NCBI GenBank assembly: GCA_021234155.1
Contig: JAJEKV010000041.1
Span: 8,380,917-8,444,916 of the forward strand
Source: Isoetes taiwanensis
Taxonomy: Eukaryota; Streptophyta; Lycopodiopsida; Isoetales; Isoetaceae
Reading direction: 5' to 3'
Length of the DNA: 64,000 bases
The notes under the pieces are model-generated. The model worked only from the letters and a program-made list of their open reading frames with translations. It was not told the origin of the DNA and made no database searches. Both the position numbers and the translations under genes were made by a program. Within the stretch, counting starts at the first letter, position 1. Each line of letters begins with the position of its first letter. Shown piece after piece: positions 34,191 to 45,870 of the stretch.

Positions 34191-37100
34191 AGTTTTGCAA
34201 ACGGATGTGTATGGCGAAGTTGGTATAGACCTAGTGATGCCTAAAATTTCCCACTTTGGTCAGGAGTTCAAACCACCGGATTTAGATGTCATTTCTTGAT
34301 GGGAGTTGCTAGAGGTTATATTAATGATGAACCACAAATTATCAAAAGATCTATTATTGATAGACCACTATGGTCCATCATACAACCCGATATGGATGGG
34401 ATATGAAGGTGTCTACTAGACTTGACGTGCAGGTCGACTTCCTTCTTATGGACCTTAAACAAAAGAATAAAAAATGCAACTCCTAAGGCTCCGGAGATAT
34501 CTCCTTTTTCCAAATTTTTAAGTTTTGCTCAATGGATGTGTGGCGAGTTGGTATAGACCTAGTGATGTCTAAGATTTGTGCATTTGGTCGGGGGTTCAAA
34601 CCTCGCTTTAGAATGGGAGTTCTAGGGTTATATTAATGATTCGTTCATGATACATGTCCACTATGGTCCATTCAAGCAACCCGATATGGATAGGATATGA
34701 AGGTGTCTACTAGACGTGGTGACCTTTTATGGACCTTAAACAAAAAGAAAAAAAAAGGTTTGACTTCCTAAGGCAAATGGATATATCTCTTCCAAAAGTA
34801 TACATGTACCACAAAAGTTTTGCTCAATGCGGATGTCTTGGCGAGTTTAGACCTAGTGATTAAGATTTTGCATTTGGTCGGGGGTTCAAACCGCTCAAAG
34901 ATGTCATTTCTTGATGGAGTTGCTAGGGGTTATATTAATGATGAAGATTACAAAATATCTATACATAATGGTCCATTTGCGCAACCCGATATGGATGGTC
35001 CATTTGTATGATATGGATGACTAATAGACTTCCTCGGTGACTTCCTTACTATGGACCTTAAACAAAAGAATAAAAATAATTGGAATGCTCATTCACTAGA
35101 CAAATTGTACATGTGACAAAAGTTTTGCTCAATGGATGTGTGGCGAGTTGGTATAGACCTAGTGATGCCTAAGATTTGTGCATTTGGTCAGGGGTTCAAA
35201 CCTCTGCTTTAGATGTCATTTCTTGATGGGAGTTGCTAGGGGTTATATTAATGATGAACCCCGACGTAGCAGAACTTTCTGTTGATACATGTCCACTATG
35301 GTCCATTCGGCGCAACCCGATATGGATAGGATATGAAGGTGTCTACTAGACTTGATGGATGTGTGGCGAGTTGGTGACTTCCTTACTATGGACCTTAAAA
35401 CAAAAAGAATAAAAAATACTCGTGACTTCCTAAAGGCGATATGGATAGGATATGGAGATATCTCTGCCTACAAAGTGTACATGTACCACAAAAGTTTTGC
35501 TCAACGGATGTGTGGCGAGTTGGTATAGACCTAGTGATGCCTAAGATTTGTGCATTTGGTCAGGGGTTCAAACCTCTGCTTTAGATGTCATTTCTTGATG
35601 GGAGTTGCTAGAGGTTATATTAATGATGAACCCGATGTAGCAGAACTTTCTGTTGATACATGTCCGCTATGGTCCATTCGGCGCAACCCGATATGGATGG
35701 TCCATTCAGCCAACCCGATATGGATAGGACTACTAGACTTGACTGTCTGGTGACTTCCTTACTATGGACCTTAAACAAAAAGAATAAAAAATACTCGTGA
35801 CTTCCTAAGGCAAGAGATATCTCTGCCTACAAAGTGTACATGTACCACAAAAGTTTTGCTCAATGGATGTGTGGCGAGTTGGTATAGACCTAGTGATGCC
35901 TAAGATTTGTGCATTTGGTCGGGGGTTCAAACCGCTTTAGATGTCATTTCTTGATGGGAGTTGCTAGGGGTTATATTAATGATGTGAGCGTAACTTCGCT
36001 GTTGATATGTCATGTCCACTATGGTCCTTAAACGATATGGATAGGATATGAAGGTGTCTACTAGACTTCGTCGGGTGACTTCTTACTATGGACCTTAAAC
36101 AAAAAGAATAAAAATATGGATGGACTTCCTAAGGCATGAGATATCTCTGCCTACAAAGTGTACATGTACCACAAAAGTTTTGCTCAATGGATGTGTGGCG
36201 AGTTGGTATAGACCTAGTGATGCCTAAGATTTGTGCATTTGGTCAGGGGTTCAAACCTCTGCTTTAGATGTCATTTCTTGATGGGAGATAGGGGTTATAT
36301 TAATGATGGTGCATTTGGTCGCTGTAATGTCCACTATGGTCCATTGCTGAGGGGTAATGATGAACCCGGTGACTTCCTTATGGTCCATTATGTGATATCC
36401 AATAGGATATGAAGGTGTCTACTAGACTTGGTGACTTCCTTACTATGGACCTTAAACAAAAAAAAAGAAATTACTGATGAACCTAAGGCGTGAGATATCT
36501 CTGCCTACAAAGGAGTTACAAAGTGTACATGTACCACAAAAGTTTTGCTCAATGGATGTGTGGCGAAGTTGGTATAGACCTAGTGATGCCTAAGATTTGT
36601 GCATTTGGTCGTGGGGGTTCAAACCTCTCGCTTTTAGATGTCATTTCTTTAGATGGTTTTATTGATGGGAGTTGCTAGGGGTTATATTAATGATGAACCC
36701 CGACGTAGCAGAACTTTCTGTTGATACATGTCCACTATGGTCCATTCGGCGCAATCCGATATGGATAGGATATGAAGGTCATATCGGATATGAAGGTGTC
36801 TACTAGACTTGATGTCTGGTGACTTCCTTACTATGGACCTTAAACAAAAAGAATAAGGCAGGAGATATCTCTGCCTACAAAGTGCACATATACCACAAAA
36901 GTTTTGCTCAACGGATGTGTGGCGAGTTGGTATAGACCTAGTGATGCCTAAGATTTGTGCACTTTGGTCAGGGGTTCAAACCCCTGCTTTAGATGTCATT
37001 TCTTGATGGGAGTCGCTAAGGGTTATATTAATGATGAACCCCGACGTAGCAGAACTTTCTGTTGATACATGTCCACTATGGTCCATTCCACTATGGTCCA

Positions 37101-38240
37101 AGTAACCCGTCCATGGATATGGATAGGATATGAAGGTGTCTACTAGACTTGACTGTCTGATGACTTCCTTAATGTGGACCTTAAACAAAAGGAATAAAAA
37201 ATACTTGTGACTTCCTAAGGCAGGAGATATCTCTGCCTACAAAGTGCACATGTACCACAAAAGTTTTGTTCAACGGATGTGTGGCGAGTTGGTATAGACC
37301 TAGTGATGCCTAAGATTTGTGCACTTTGGTCAGGGGTTCAAACCTCTGCTTTAGATGTCATTTCTTGATGGGAGTCGCTAGGGGTTATATTAATGATGAA
37401 CCTTGATGGAGCGAAAGCGTGATAATGATTTCCGTTGATACATTTCCACTACTATGGTCCATTCGGCGCAACCCGATATGGATAGGATATGAAGGTGTCT
37501 ACTAGACTTGACTGTCTGGTAACTTCCTTAATGTGGAACTTAAACAAAAAGAATAAAAAAAGTTTTGTCCGATATGGCTATGGTCCATTGGTATAGACGA
37601 TGACTTTCTAAAGCATGGAGATATCTCTGCCTACAAAGTGTACATGTACCTTATGAACCTTTAAACAAAAAAAAAGTTTTGCTCAACGGATGTGTGGATG
37701 AGTTCAACGGATGTGAAGTTGGTATAGACCTAGTGATGCCTAAGATTTGTGCACTTTGTTCGGGGGTTCAAACCCCGCGTTTTTTAGATGTCATTTCTTG
37801 ATGGGAGTTGCTAGGGGTTTATTAATGATGATGAACCACTATGGTCCATTCGCTAGCAACCCGATATGGATAGGATATGAAGGTGTCTACTTTATATTAA
37901 TGATGAAACCCTTACTGTGGTAAACAAAAAGAATAAAAATAACTTCCTAAGGCAGAGACGTTGATACATGTCCACTATGGTCCATTGCACTTTGTTCGTG
38001 GGTTCAAACCCCGCTTTTAGATGTCATGGATAGGATAGGGGTTATATTAAGGTGCCTACTAGACTTGAATGTCCACTATGGTCCATTCTAAACAACCGAT
38101 ATGGATGACTTCCCTACTACTTGAATATGGTCCATATGGGCGCATGAACCCGATATGGATAGGATATGAAGGTGTCTACTAGACTTGACTGTCTGGTGAC
38201 TTCCTTACTATGGACCTTAAACAAAAAGAATAAGGCAGAT
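34191..38240 (+). repeat. Tandem satellite of about 360 bp with tRNA-promoter-like boxes (SINE-like)
   Basis: Roughly eleven units are recognisable, anchored on GGATGTGTGGCGAGTTGG at 34534, 35134, 35506, 35865, 36189, 36554, 36913, 37275 and, altered, near 34202, 34825 and 37688. Typical spacing is 359-372 bp; some units are shortened to about 300-325. Each unit has an A-box-like TGGCGAGTTGGTATAG and, about 50 bases on, a B-box-like GGGTTCAAACCTC, then ATGATGAACC, a GTCCACTATGGTCC stretch and a TTAAACAAAAAGAATAAAAA stretch. The spacing and motifs are those of a tRNA-derived SINE head. Several units are scrambled or carry internal duplications. Short frames in the region are repeats, not genes. 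Confidence 0.85.
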
Positions 38241-40859
38241 CATTAGGAAGTCACGAGTGCACAAATTCACTGTCTAGAATAGTTATTCACTGTCTAATTT
38301 ACATGTAGATGGATGCTCAGGAAGCATCTATCATGGAACCGAAACCATCAATAAAATGGCAAAGGAAGCACGAAATACCTGCATCCACCTTTGCAATGCG
38401 AAGAGAATTGCATCCTCGCTTGCGCTCCATAATTAATTAGCTGGAAAGACATGCAAATTGTAATTAGATTCAAAAGATATACAATCCACGCTTTCGTGGG
38501 TTCCATACTATTTATAAATCAAAACACAGAGATCTAGAAGGCCTACTATCAAAATTTGAAACAACATTGCCAATCCTGTGAGGCCACAAAACCAAGAATA
38601 TTGTAGCATTTCCCATGCTCATGTCATAAAACCTTCCTGGCAACCCCCCCCACACATGTGCAGGGTTGCTTGTTGCCTGGTAAAATCAGCAAGTGCATAC
38701 CTGACCTCTCCAAGACGTGGTGCCCATGTCAGGCATACTGAATCAGAACTTCCTGTTGTACAACTGCCGCTTGAAGATGTGGATAGACTGCATTTGACAT
38801 CTTGAAATAAGTAATCTAAGCCAAAATCAGGTGTATAAAGCTCGATCCACCAAAGGTCAGTAATTAAACCTTGGACTAATTAAAATCAGTAATGGAAAGA
38901 AGCAGGGCTTCCTAACGGTAAAATCCACAAACATATATTACACAAAAGAATAGAAAGAAGCAGAACTTCCTGCTTGATGATGATCGCATTTTTCTATGGC
39001 ACCACAACCCTATTTTATCTCGGTCTTCCATACAATCTACACTTCAATTCTAGAATGGCAGAATGGCACTTGCTATAACCGATGGCTCCCAAAGAAAATA
39101 TATGACAAAAATCTTACAGAAGCAAGATGCCATAACCGATGGCGCCCAAACAAAATAAAATGTACGATGAAGACCTTTTCCAAAAGCAGTTATTAATTAG
39201 GCGCCCTGCCCAATAGGGCATCCGGGCCCTTTGATCTTAGAAAAGAATCAGATGGTAGACCTTTACCTGTTTGTACTGTAATCATAGGATGGGCAAGACC
39301 CTACCATTATAGTAAGGGTCTTGCACTATCCTATAATTACAATTTGCCTATGCTTCCTGCATGATCACAAAGGAAGAAAGGAACAGGTAATATGAGTCAC
39401 TTTTAAAAAACTCTTCCAGAACTTGCAAAAAGGCGACTGATCCATATTTAATATTCAGACGATGGCCTGTCTATTTACATTTAAGGTCAATTTACTTTTT
39501 TGGCGAGCCACATGGCAGATTCTTACAGGAAACAATGGCAAATGGCATTGTACGTGCCTTATGACAGAAGATTATATTCTGGCTTTATTCAATAGCAATC
39601 AGATTGATTCACTTGAATCTATTCATAGCCCTATACTATCTAGGAAAATGATTCCTGACTCCATTTATAGCGTCACATTGCCGTTTCTACTTTTTTGGAA
39701 TACATCCATGATTACTCAACTTTGAGCATCAACTTTAGCATCCTGTATGTACTGTATATGTGTCCTGTGTAGTCATAATAAAGTCAGAATATTAGCATCA
39801 TCCTTAAATGTTACGCATATGCCAAGAGTTCAATCATTGCGTTTTGCTCAATTAATATAACATGGAGAGATATGACACTGGTAAAACCAATGAAATGAAA
39901 TATCTAAAAAAAACCCGGAAACAGCTAGTCCAAGCAACAACTTACTAGCAGATCAGACTACATCGGTCAATCCCTCAATAGCCTTATCATTCCATACATG
40001 GACCGAGCTAATCCAAGATGGCATACCTTCTCCATGATCTTTAAATGATACATGTTCATGTCTTAGTTCAGGTGTGTACTTACACCCTTTATAACTAAAA
40101 ATTTCAGCATTACTAATTATATGATCATTTGTTAAACCATTCAAGGTTAATATATCTGGTCATACCCATTTTAGTACTACAGAATTCAAGAGCAAAGTGA
40201 TTTTTTAATTAAATACAAGGCATCATACATGAGCCATGGTAAAAAGCTGGCCAGATTTAGATACCCAAGTGTTAAACTAAATACACAAGCATTAACTTAT
40301 GCATGGAATAAGATAACAAGATAACAGAATAACTTAAGTTATCTTCCTTAAAACAAAAGAGATATTGTCTAGCATAATGCCATTTTTTTTTTAAAAAGAA
40401 ATAGACCTCAGTTAGTTGCTGCCACTATAGAAGTTCCTGTAAGCCAAGACGTGTAGCTAGTTGAACTTGGCATCCCGAATCCATCCTTTCGATTCCATCA
40501 TCCATGCAAAACACCTAATCCTAGGACAAGAGAACCACATTGAGAGGAGAATATCCGTACCTGCAGCCAAACAAGCAAACATTAGCACGAAGTGGTAATG
40601 ATGCAGGGGCCAAAAGGTACATTGGGTATTCTCGGCTCCAATGTAGCCTCTTGCCCTTGGGTTCAACAAGCATACCCTTGAGCAAAACGCACTGACGAAT
40701 TCAAAAGACGAATTTATGCCAATACTAAAATTTGAAAACAAATGCTACATGCCTGACACTCTTGAATTGTTTTTTGTCTTTTTTTTGTCTTTTTTTTTTT
40801 TTGCATATTAATCAACTAAAGCAAACTGAACTAACCTACCTACAAATTCCAAATGATCT
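38241..40859 (-). other. Intergenic with exon-like scraps
   Basis: The minus strand holds a possible exon at 38701-38800 (KCSLSTSSSGSC, SDSVCLTWAPRLGEVR, then GTATGC) and another near 38372-38430 (MERKRGCNSLRIAKVDA, then GTATTT). They could be neighbouring exons of one gene, which I cannot name. A perfect small stem, CCACGAAAGCGTGG, lies near 38490. The rest, including T-rich runs at about 40775-40802, shows nothing recognisable. Confidence 0.3.
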
Positions 40860-42116
40860 TTAACTAAACAAGCTTAGGGCAACATGTTGTTGCCAATACC
40901 TTTTCAAATGTAGGATGTTGATAGGATTCAACAATTCTCTGCCAACAAGCACATCTTTTAGCCAATAAGAATCTTTCCCTGCTGTGCCAATAACTTCAAA
41001 AGGCCCTTCCCAAAGATTTTCAAATTTAGATGCTATGTATTCCCTTGCTTTATTCCATTTCAAAACAAGTTCTCCTGATTTTAGAGTACCTTGGAGTTTG
41101 TGAGCAGCTTTGAATGCTGCAATATCCTTGGCCTTTTTAATCATGACAGCATTTTCTGCCTCGTACCTGTGCTCTTCAAGCTGCATCAATCTTACACACT
41201 TTTCCTTTAAAGCCTCATCCATTTCTAAATTTATCTGGTATGCTAGTCTGAGTGATGGAAGTTCTAATTCAACAGATACTATTGACTCTATACCATAGAC
41301 CAAACTAAAAGGCGTGTGTTTGGTGGATGTTTTAATAGTAATTCTATAGGTCCAAAGTGCATCATGGAGTTTTTGGTGCCAATCTTTTTTTGAAATGCTG
41401 ATAGCCTTCTTCAGAATTGACTTAAGAACTTTATTGGTTGACTCTGCTTGACCATTGCCTTGAGGGTAATAAGATGAACTTTTAGTGTGTTTGAACTTCA
41501 GAGTAGCTAGCAGTAATGCAATGGTTTGACTGATAAACTGGCTTCCCCTATCAGAGACAATTTTAAAAGGAATTCCAAATCTAGCACAGATGTTTTCATG
41601 GAGGAATCTTGCAGTGGCATAGGCATTTGCCTCCCTAAGGGGAATTGCTTCAGCCCATTTGGTAAAGTAATATGTGGCCACAAGTATGAATTGGTGCTGA
41701 GCTGAGGAAGGTGGATCTATTGGACCTATGAAATCTAAACTCCATGTCTGAGATGGTCCTGGAGAAGTTATAGCAGTGAGAGGGGCTGGTTGCAATGTTC
41801 TCCTACCAAAAATTTGGCATTTATGACAACATCTTATAACATCATAGCAATATTTGAAACGGTTGGGCCAAAAATAACCTGACCTCAAGATCTTTTTAAC
41901 AGTTGTGTCAGCAGCAAAATGTCCACCACATATACCTTCATGACACGCTTCAATGATCATCTTTGCTTCCTCATAATCAACACACCTCGACAATACTCCC
42001 TCCTTGTCAACCTTGCATAACACAGCCCCACAATCAACATCATTCAATCCATCTTGACCCTCGTGTTCAAATAGAGCATAAGATAGATAGGAACTCGGAT
42101 TTTCAACTAGGTTCAC
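40860..42116 (-). mobile_element. Ty3/gypsy (Tat/Athila-like) integrase, open frame
   Basis: A 418-residue open frame. The H-H-C-C zinc finger is HEGICGGHF...CCHKCQIFG. The catalytic core shows the first Asp in WSLDFIGPIDPP, the second in KIVSDRGSQFIS and Glu in PQGNGQAESTNKVL (DD-35-E spacing plausible). LDFIGPI and YYPQGNGQAEST are typical of plant gypsy elements. The C-terminal part keeps GPFEVIGTAGKDSYWL. No stop interrupts it, unlike the rest of the element. It lies at the 3' end of the pol region of the element extending to 45.9 kb. Confidence 0.92.
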
Positions 42117-42140
42117 AACTTTGACAGTAATGTTATAAGC

Positions 42141-43508
42141 CTAGACTTTACAAGGCCATCTACACAACTTTGCTTTTGGTTGTTTTTTTGCAAAAAGGAG
42201 AGACAGAGGGTTTTGCCTCATATAAACTTGAGTTTGGCTATTTTGTAGCAAATGTCCCTGCCATTCTATCAAAAACATCAGAGCAGCTGCACTTTTTTCC
42301 AGTCTAGGATATCTCAGCTCAGTATCAGACCACATTTTGCTGGCAAAAGCAATGACATGGTCTTCTTGCAACAATGCAACACCAATTGCCCTTTTAGTAA
42401 CACTAATATAGGCTTTGAAAGGCTTTTCTAAATCTGGGGTCTTCAGCAGAATAGAATGGCAGATGGCATTGATGATTTTATCAAAGGATTCTTGACACTC
42501 TTCATTCCAATCAACTAGAATATGTTTGCTTTCACTCTTGGGAAATTTCCCAACCTTTGTGAGGTTAGAAATCGGATTCATAGTGTGTGAGAAGTGAGGG
42601 ACATACATTCTCATAAAACTAGTCATTCCCATAAGGCGCTTTTTACTTGTTTGAGTGTTTTTGGGTGAGCTAGTTTCTTCAAAGCCTCAACCTTAGCCTC
42701 AACCACTTGAATGCCTTTTGTAAACACTACATATCCAAGCAATTCTCCTTTAGAACACAAAAAGACACATTTCTTTGGATTTAAACTGACTCCTCCTTTC
42801 CTGCACAAGGCAAACAATTTAGTTAGAACTTCAAAATGATCTTTGAGGGAAGTTCCTAAACAAAGATCATCCAAGAAGACACGAAAAGCATTAGTAGGCA
42901 TGTACTTGAAAATGGTGTCCATAGCTCTCTGGAGTTGCAGATGCATTCATTAATCCAAAGGGCATCCTTTTCATGGCAAATGTTCCCCAAGGTGTAATGA
43001 ATGAAGTCTTTGGTTGATCTTCCCCCTTTATGCTTATTTGGTTGAAACCTGAAAAGCCATCTAAGAAAGAATATATTTCCTTGCCTGCAACAGCATGTAA
43101 AACTTCTTCTAGAAAAGGCAAAGGGTAGCAATCTTTAATGGTAGCTTTATTCAAGTCCCTATAGTCAATGCAGATCCTTATAGCTTTATTTTTCTTTTCT
43201 ACGGGGACAATGCAAGATAGCCATTCAGGATTTACAATCTTTGCAATCACACCTGCATCCTTCATTTTACACAATTCCTCTTTAATTAGGCCTAATAAGG
43301 ATGCATTAATTCTTCTGAGCTTTTGTACCACAGGTTTCATACCTTCCTTGATTTTTATCTCAAACTCACAGATCCTTCTGTCAACACCAATTAACTCATC
43401 ATAGGCAAAAATATCCTTCCAATCATCAAAATTAGTAACAAAGGTGTTATCCTCTTCTTTGAACAAGTCTCCAACATATAGAACTCTATCTAGACCTTTT
43501 TTGTTCAA
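42141..43508 (-). mobile_element. Same element: reverse transcriptase and gypsy RNase H
   Basis: From 43508 downward: DDWKDIFAYDELIGVDR, then RT blocks ICIDYRDLNKATIKDCYPLP, SFLDGFSGFNQI, PWGTFAMKRMPFGLMNASAT, and after a frame change near 42935 the catalytic FLDDLCLG (YxDD variant) and SLNPKKCVFLCSKGELLGY. A second frame change near 42630 leads to FMRMYVPHFSHTMNPIS and the gypsy-type RNase H (KAYISVTKRAIGVALLQEDH, ELRYPRLEKSAAAL). The FSGFNQI form is typical of the Tat/Athila branch. The frame changes show the copy is inactive. Confidence 0.92.
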
Positions 43509-43523
43509 TTTGACTTCCTTTAC

Positions 43524-44042
43524 CTATTTCTCCTCACTAGCATTGACTACCAGAATAGGAAAAAGTTGTTGCAGGTCTTTTTTCTCCAGTTCTTCTTCTT
43601 GAATTGCTCCCTCAGTCAAGTGCTCAAGACGAACACTTTTGCAAAGTGCATCAGCTTCACCATTCTGTTCCCTTGGCACATGACAAAGCCTCCAAGTCTT
43701 GAAGTTTTTTAACTCTCCCATGGCTTGATCCCGAAGTAAGATCATCTCTTCATTTTTGGCCTGATATTCTCCCAATATTTGCCTGCAAACAAGTTAAGAA
43801 TCTCCAAAGATAACAACTTCATTAATATTCAAATTCTTAGCTTCTTGGAGACCTGCTATCAAAGCCTTATATTCTGCCATATTTGAGGTTGCATTAGGGA
43901 AAATTCTGCCTACTTTTCCAAGCAATCTATTAGAGGAATCTTTTAGAATAGCAGCAGATGAGGCAACACTCAATCTTTTAGAAACACCACCATCAAACCA
44001 TAAGTAAGCAAAATTTTCTTGTTTTGGCAAAGTTAGCTGCAT
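43524..44042 (-). mobile_element. Same element: additional RNase H domain between protease and RT
   Basis: The frame reads YLWFDGGVSKRLSV, NMAEYKALIAGLQEAKNLN, EVVIFGDS, then a TAA, QILGEYQAKNEEM and HVPREQNGEADAL. These are the four blocks of a cellular/archaeal-type RNase H with catalytic Asp, Glu, Asp and a C-terminal Asp. The TAA sits in the same frame at about 43791-43793, most simply a CAA-to-TAA change. This is a second RNase H in addition to the gypsy one at 42.1-42.6 kb. Dual RNase H is known for the plant Tat branch; here it lies upstream of the RT. Confidence 0.85.
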
Positions 44043-44168
44043 GGGGAGCTCCGAACTGGATACTTGATCACTTTGTATTCAATTTAAACTCCTCACATGG
44101 GTTTGACAACAACATCTCTTCTTCTATGAAATTTAAGGCTTTAAATTCACCTACTTTGCTGTATAGTG

Positions 44169-45870
44169 TTACCTTTTCTTACCATTGGAAATAGTGCATT
44201 CCCCTTTTGACCAAACAGGCCTGGCATCAACTGTAGAAAGCCATTTCCGTCCCAAAAGCAAATCATAAATGTCTAACTTCTCTTCTATCCCGTCAAAAAC
44301 AACCACAACAAAGTTAGCTACAATAATTATACCTTCAACATCAATTGGCACATTGCTGACTATTCCTACAGGGCTGATCTTTGTGTTTGAGAAAGATTTT
44401 AGAACCATTGGAGCCTTCTTATCTATCTCAAGGCCACACAATCTCATAACATGATGGGGCATAACATTCAGAGGTGATCCTCCATCCAATAGGAACTTGG
44501 TTAAGATTTTCTTGCCCATTCTAGCAACACAAGTGAAAAGCCCCGGGGTATAATCTTCCTGAATAAGCATGTGTTCCTCAATATGATTGGTTAGAGCAAA
44601 TTCATCTTCTTTGGTCAAATTAAGTACCTTCTTCCTGTAGGATGGAGCTATTTTGAGCAGAGTCAACAAGTCAACACTGATTTTATAATTTTTAAGCAAA
44701 CACTCAAAATCTTCACTATCTTTATCTTTTTTCAAATACTTCTGAACAGGGGGAGGAGGCACAACCATATTTTGCCTGATTTCCTTGTGTCTCATAGCAT
44801 TGACTTCCTCATTAGCTTGTGCTGTCTCTTTTTCCTTTGCATTGTTCATTCCTCTAGTACGCACAACCATAATTTCCTCTTGTTCTTCAATCTCCTGCAC
44901 AAATCTGATGGAAGCATTTTGCTCATTAGGTTTAGATCTTTCTTCCCTAGCAAAATATTCTTTTACACTATACCTATCCTCATAATGTCCCACAGCTTTG
45001 CAAAAAGCACACACAGGGCATTCCTTCCCAAAATGCCCCCTTTTACCACATTTTGTACAAGGCCTATACCAGGATTAATAAGAGGAATGAGAATTTCTTG
45101 AACAGTGAGCACAAGGTGGATAAACATTCTTCCCAAATTTGAAGTTCTTCATCTCTTGAAGCTTGGTCACCTCAACTAAAGCCTCTGACACTTTTGTTAT
45201 CTCAGCTCTCACCTCAACTAAAGCCTCTGACACTTTTGTTATCTCAGCTCTCACATCTGCTACAGGACCTTCAGTATCCTCCATTTTTGTTTTCTTCTTT
45301 TCCTTCTGAATAGCATAAACTGGTACAGGTCCTGGTCCCATAAATTCCTGCTCATAATCTGGAATAAAAGGATCATGAGGTGAGTGCATATCATCTGGTA
45401 AGTAAGAAATCATATCTGCAATTTCAGTAGCTTTAGTGAAAGCCTTATGTATCGTGTCAAAGCCTTCTTGTTTTTGGATCTTAAGCATCTTCCTGTGTAT
45501 TCTTGGTCTACTGCTCAAACCCTAATAAAAGATGCCACAAGGTGCAAAGTATTTTTAGGAGCTTGATTAATCTGACACTCGACAAAATAAATATTAAACC
45601 TTTCCACATATTGGTGAACACTCTCACCATGCTTTATATGAAAGGTTTGCAGTTCAAAAATCAAATCCTGAGGATCCAAAAGCTTACCAAACCTTGCAAA
45701 GAATTTCTTGACCAATTCACCCCAAGAGTTAGCTCCTAAACTCATAACATACTCAAGCCAAGCTCTGACCTCATCATTTTTGAAACATTTTTTAAACTCA
45801 GAGAATTTGCAACGTTTCTTGTGTCCATATTCTTGGTAATCATATCAACACATCTAACAACAGAAAACCA
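44169..45870 (-). mobile_element. Same element: gag, zinc knuckle and protease
   Basis: Gag from about 45870 has WLEYVMSLGANSWGELVKKF, ESVHQYVERFNIYFVECQIN, then after a frame change near 45510 a region with a 14-residue repeat (EVRAEITKVSEALV, twice). A cysteine cluster CAFCKAVGHYED near 45000 is a defective zinc knuckle, since the last Cys position is Tyr/Ser. The protease reads ILTKFLLDGGSPLNVMPHHV with DGGS where DSGA/DTGS is usual, and ends LDIYDLLLGRKWL. The knuckle and protease share one frame from 45014 to 44169. Confidence 0.85.

Noticed and set aside
34191-38240. CRISPR-like regular repeats
   Set aside because: Units are about 360 bp without short repeat-spacer structure, and the window is clearly from a plant nucleus.
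40457-40741. 94-codon minus-strand frame just below the integrase
   Set aside because: No recognisable domain; it may be LTR or chance sequence and no LTR partner was found.
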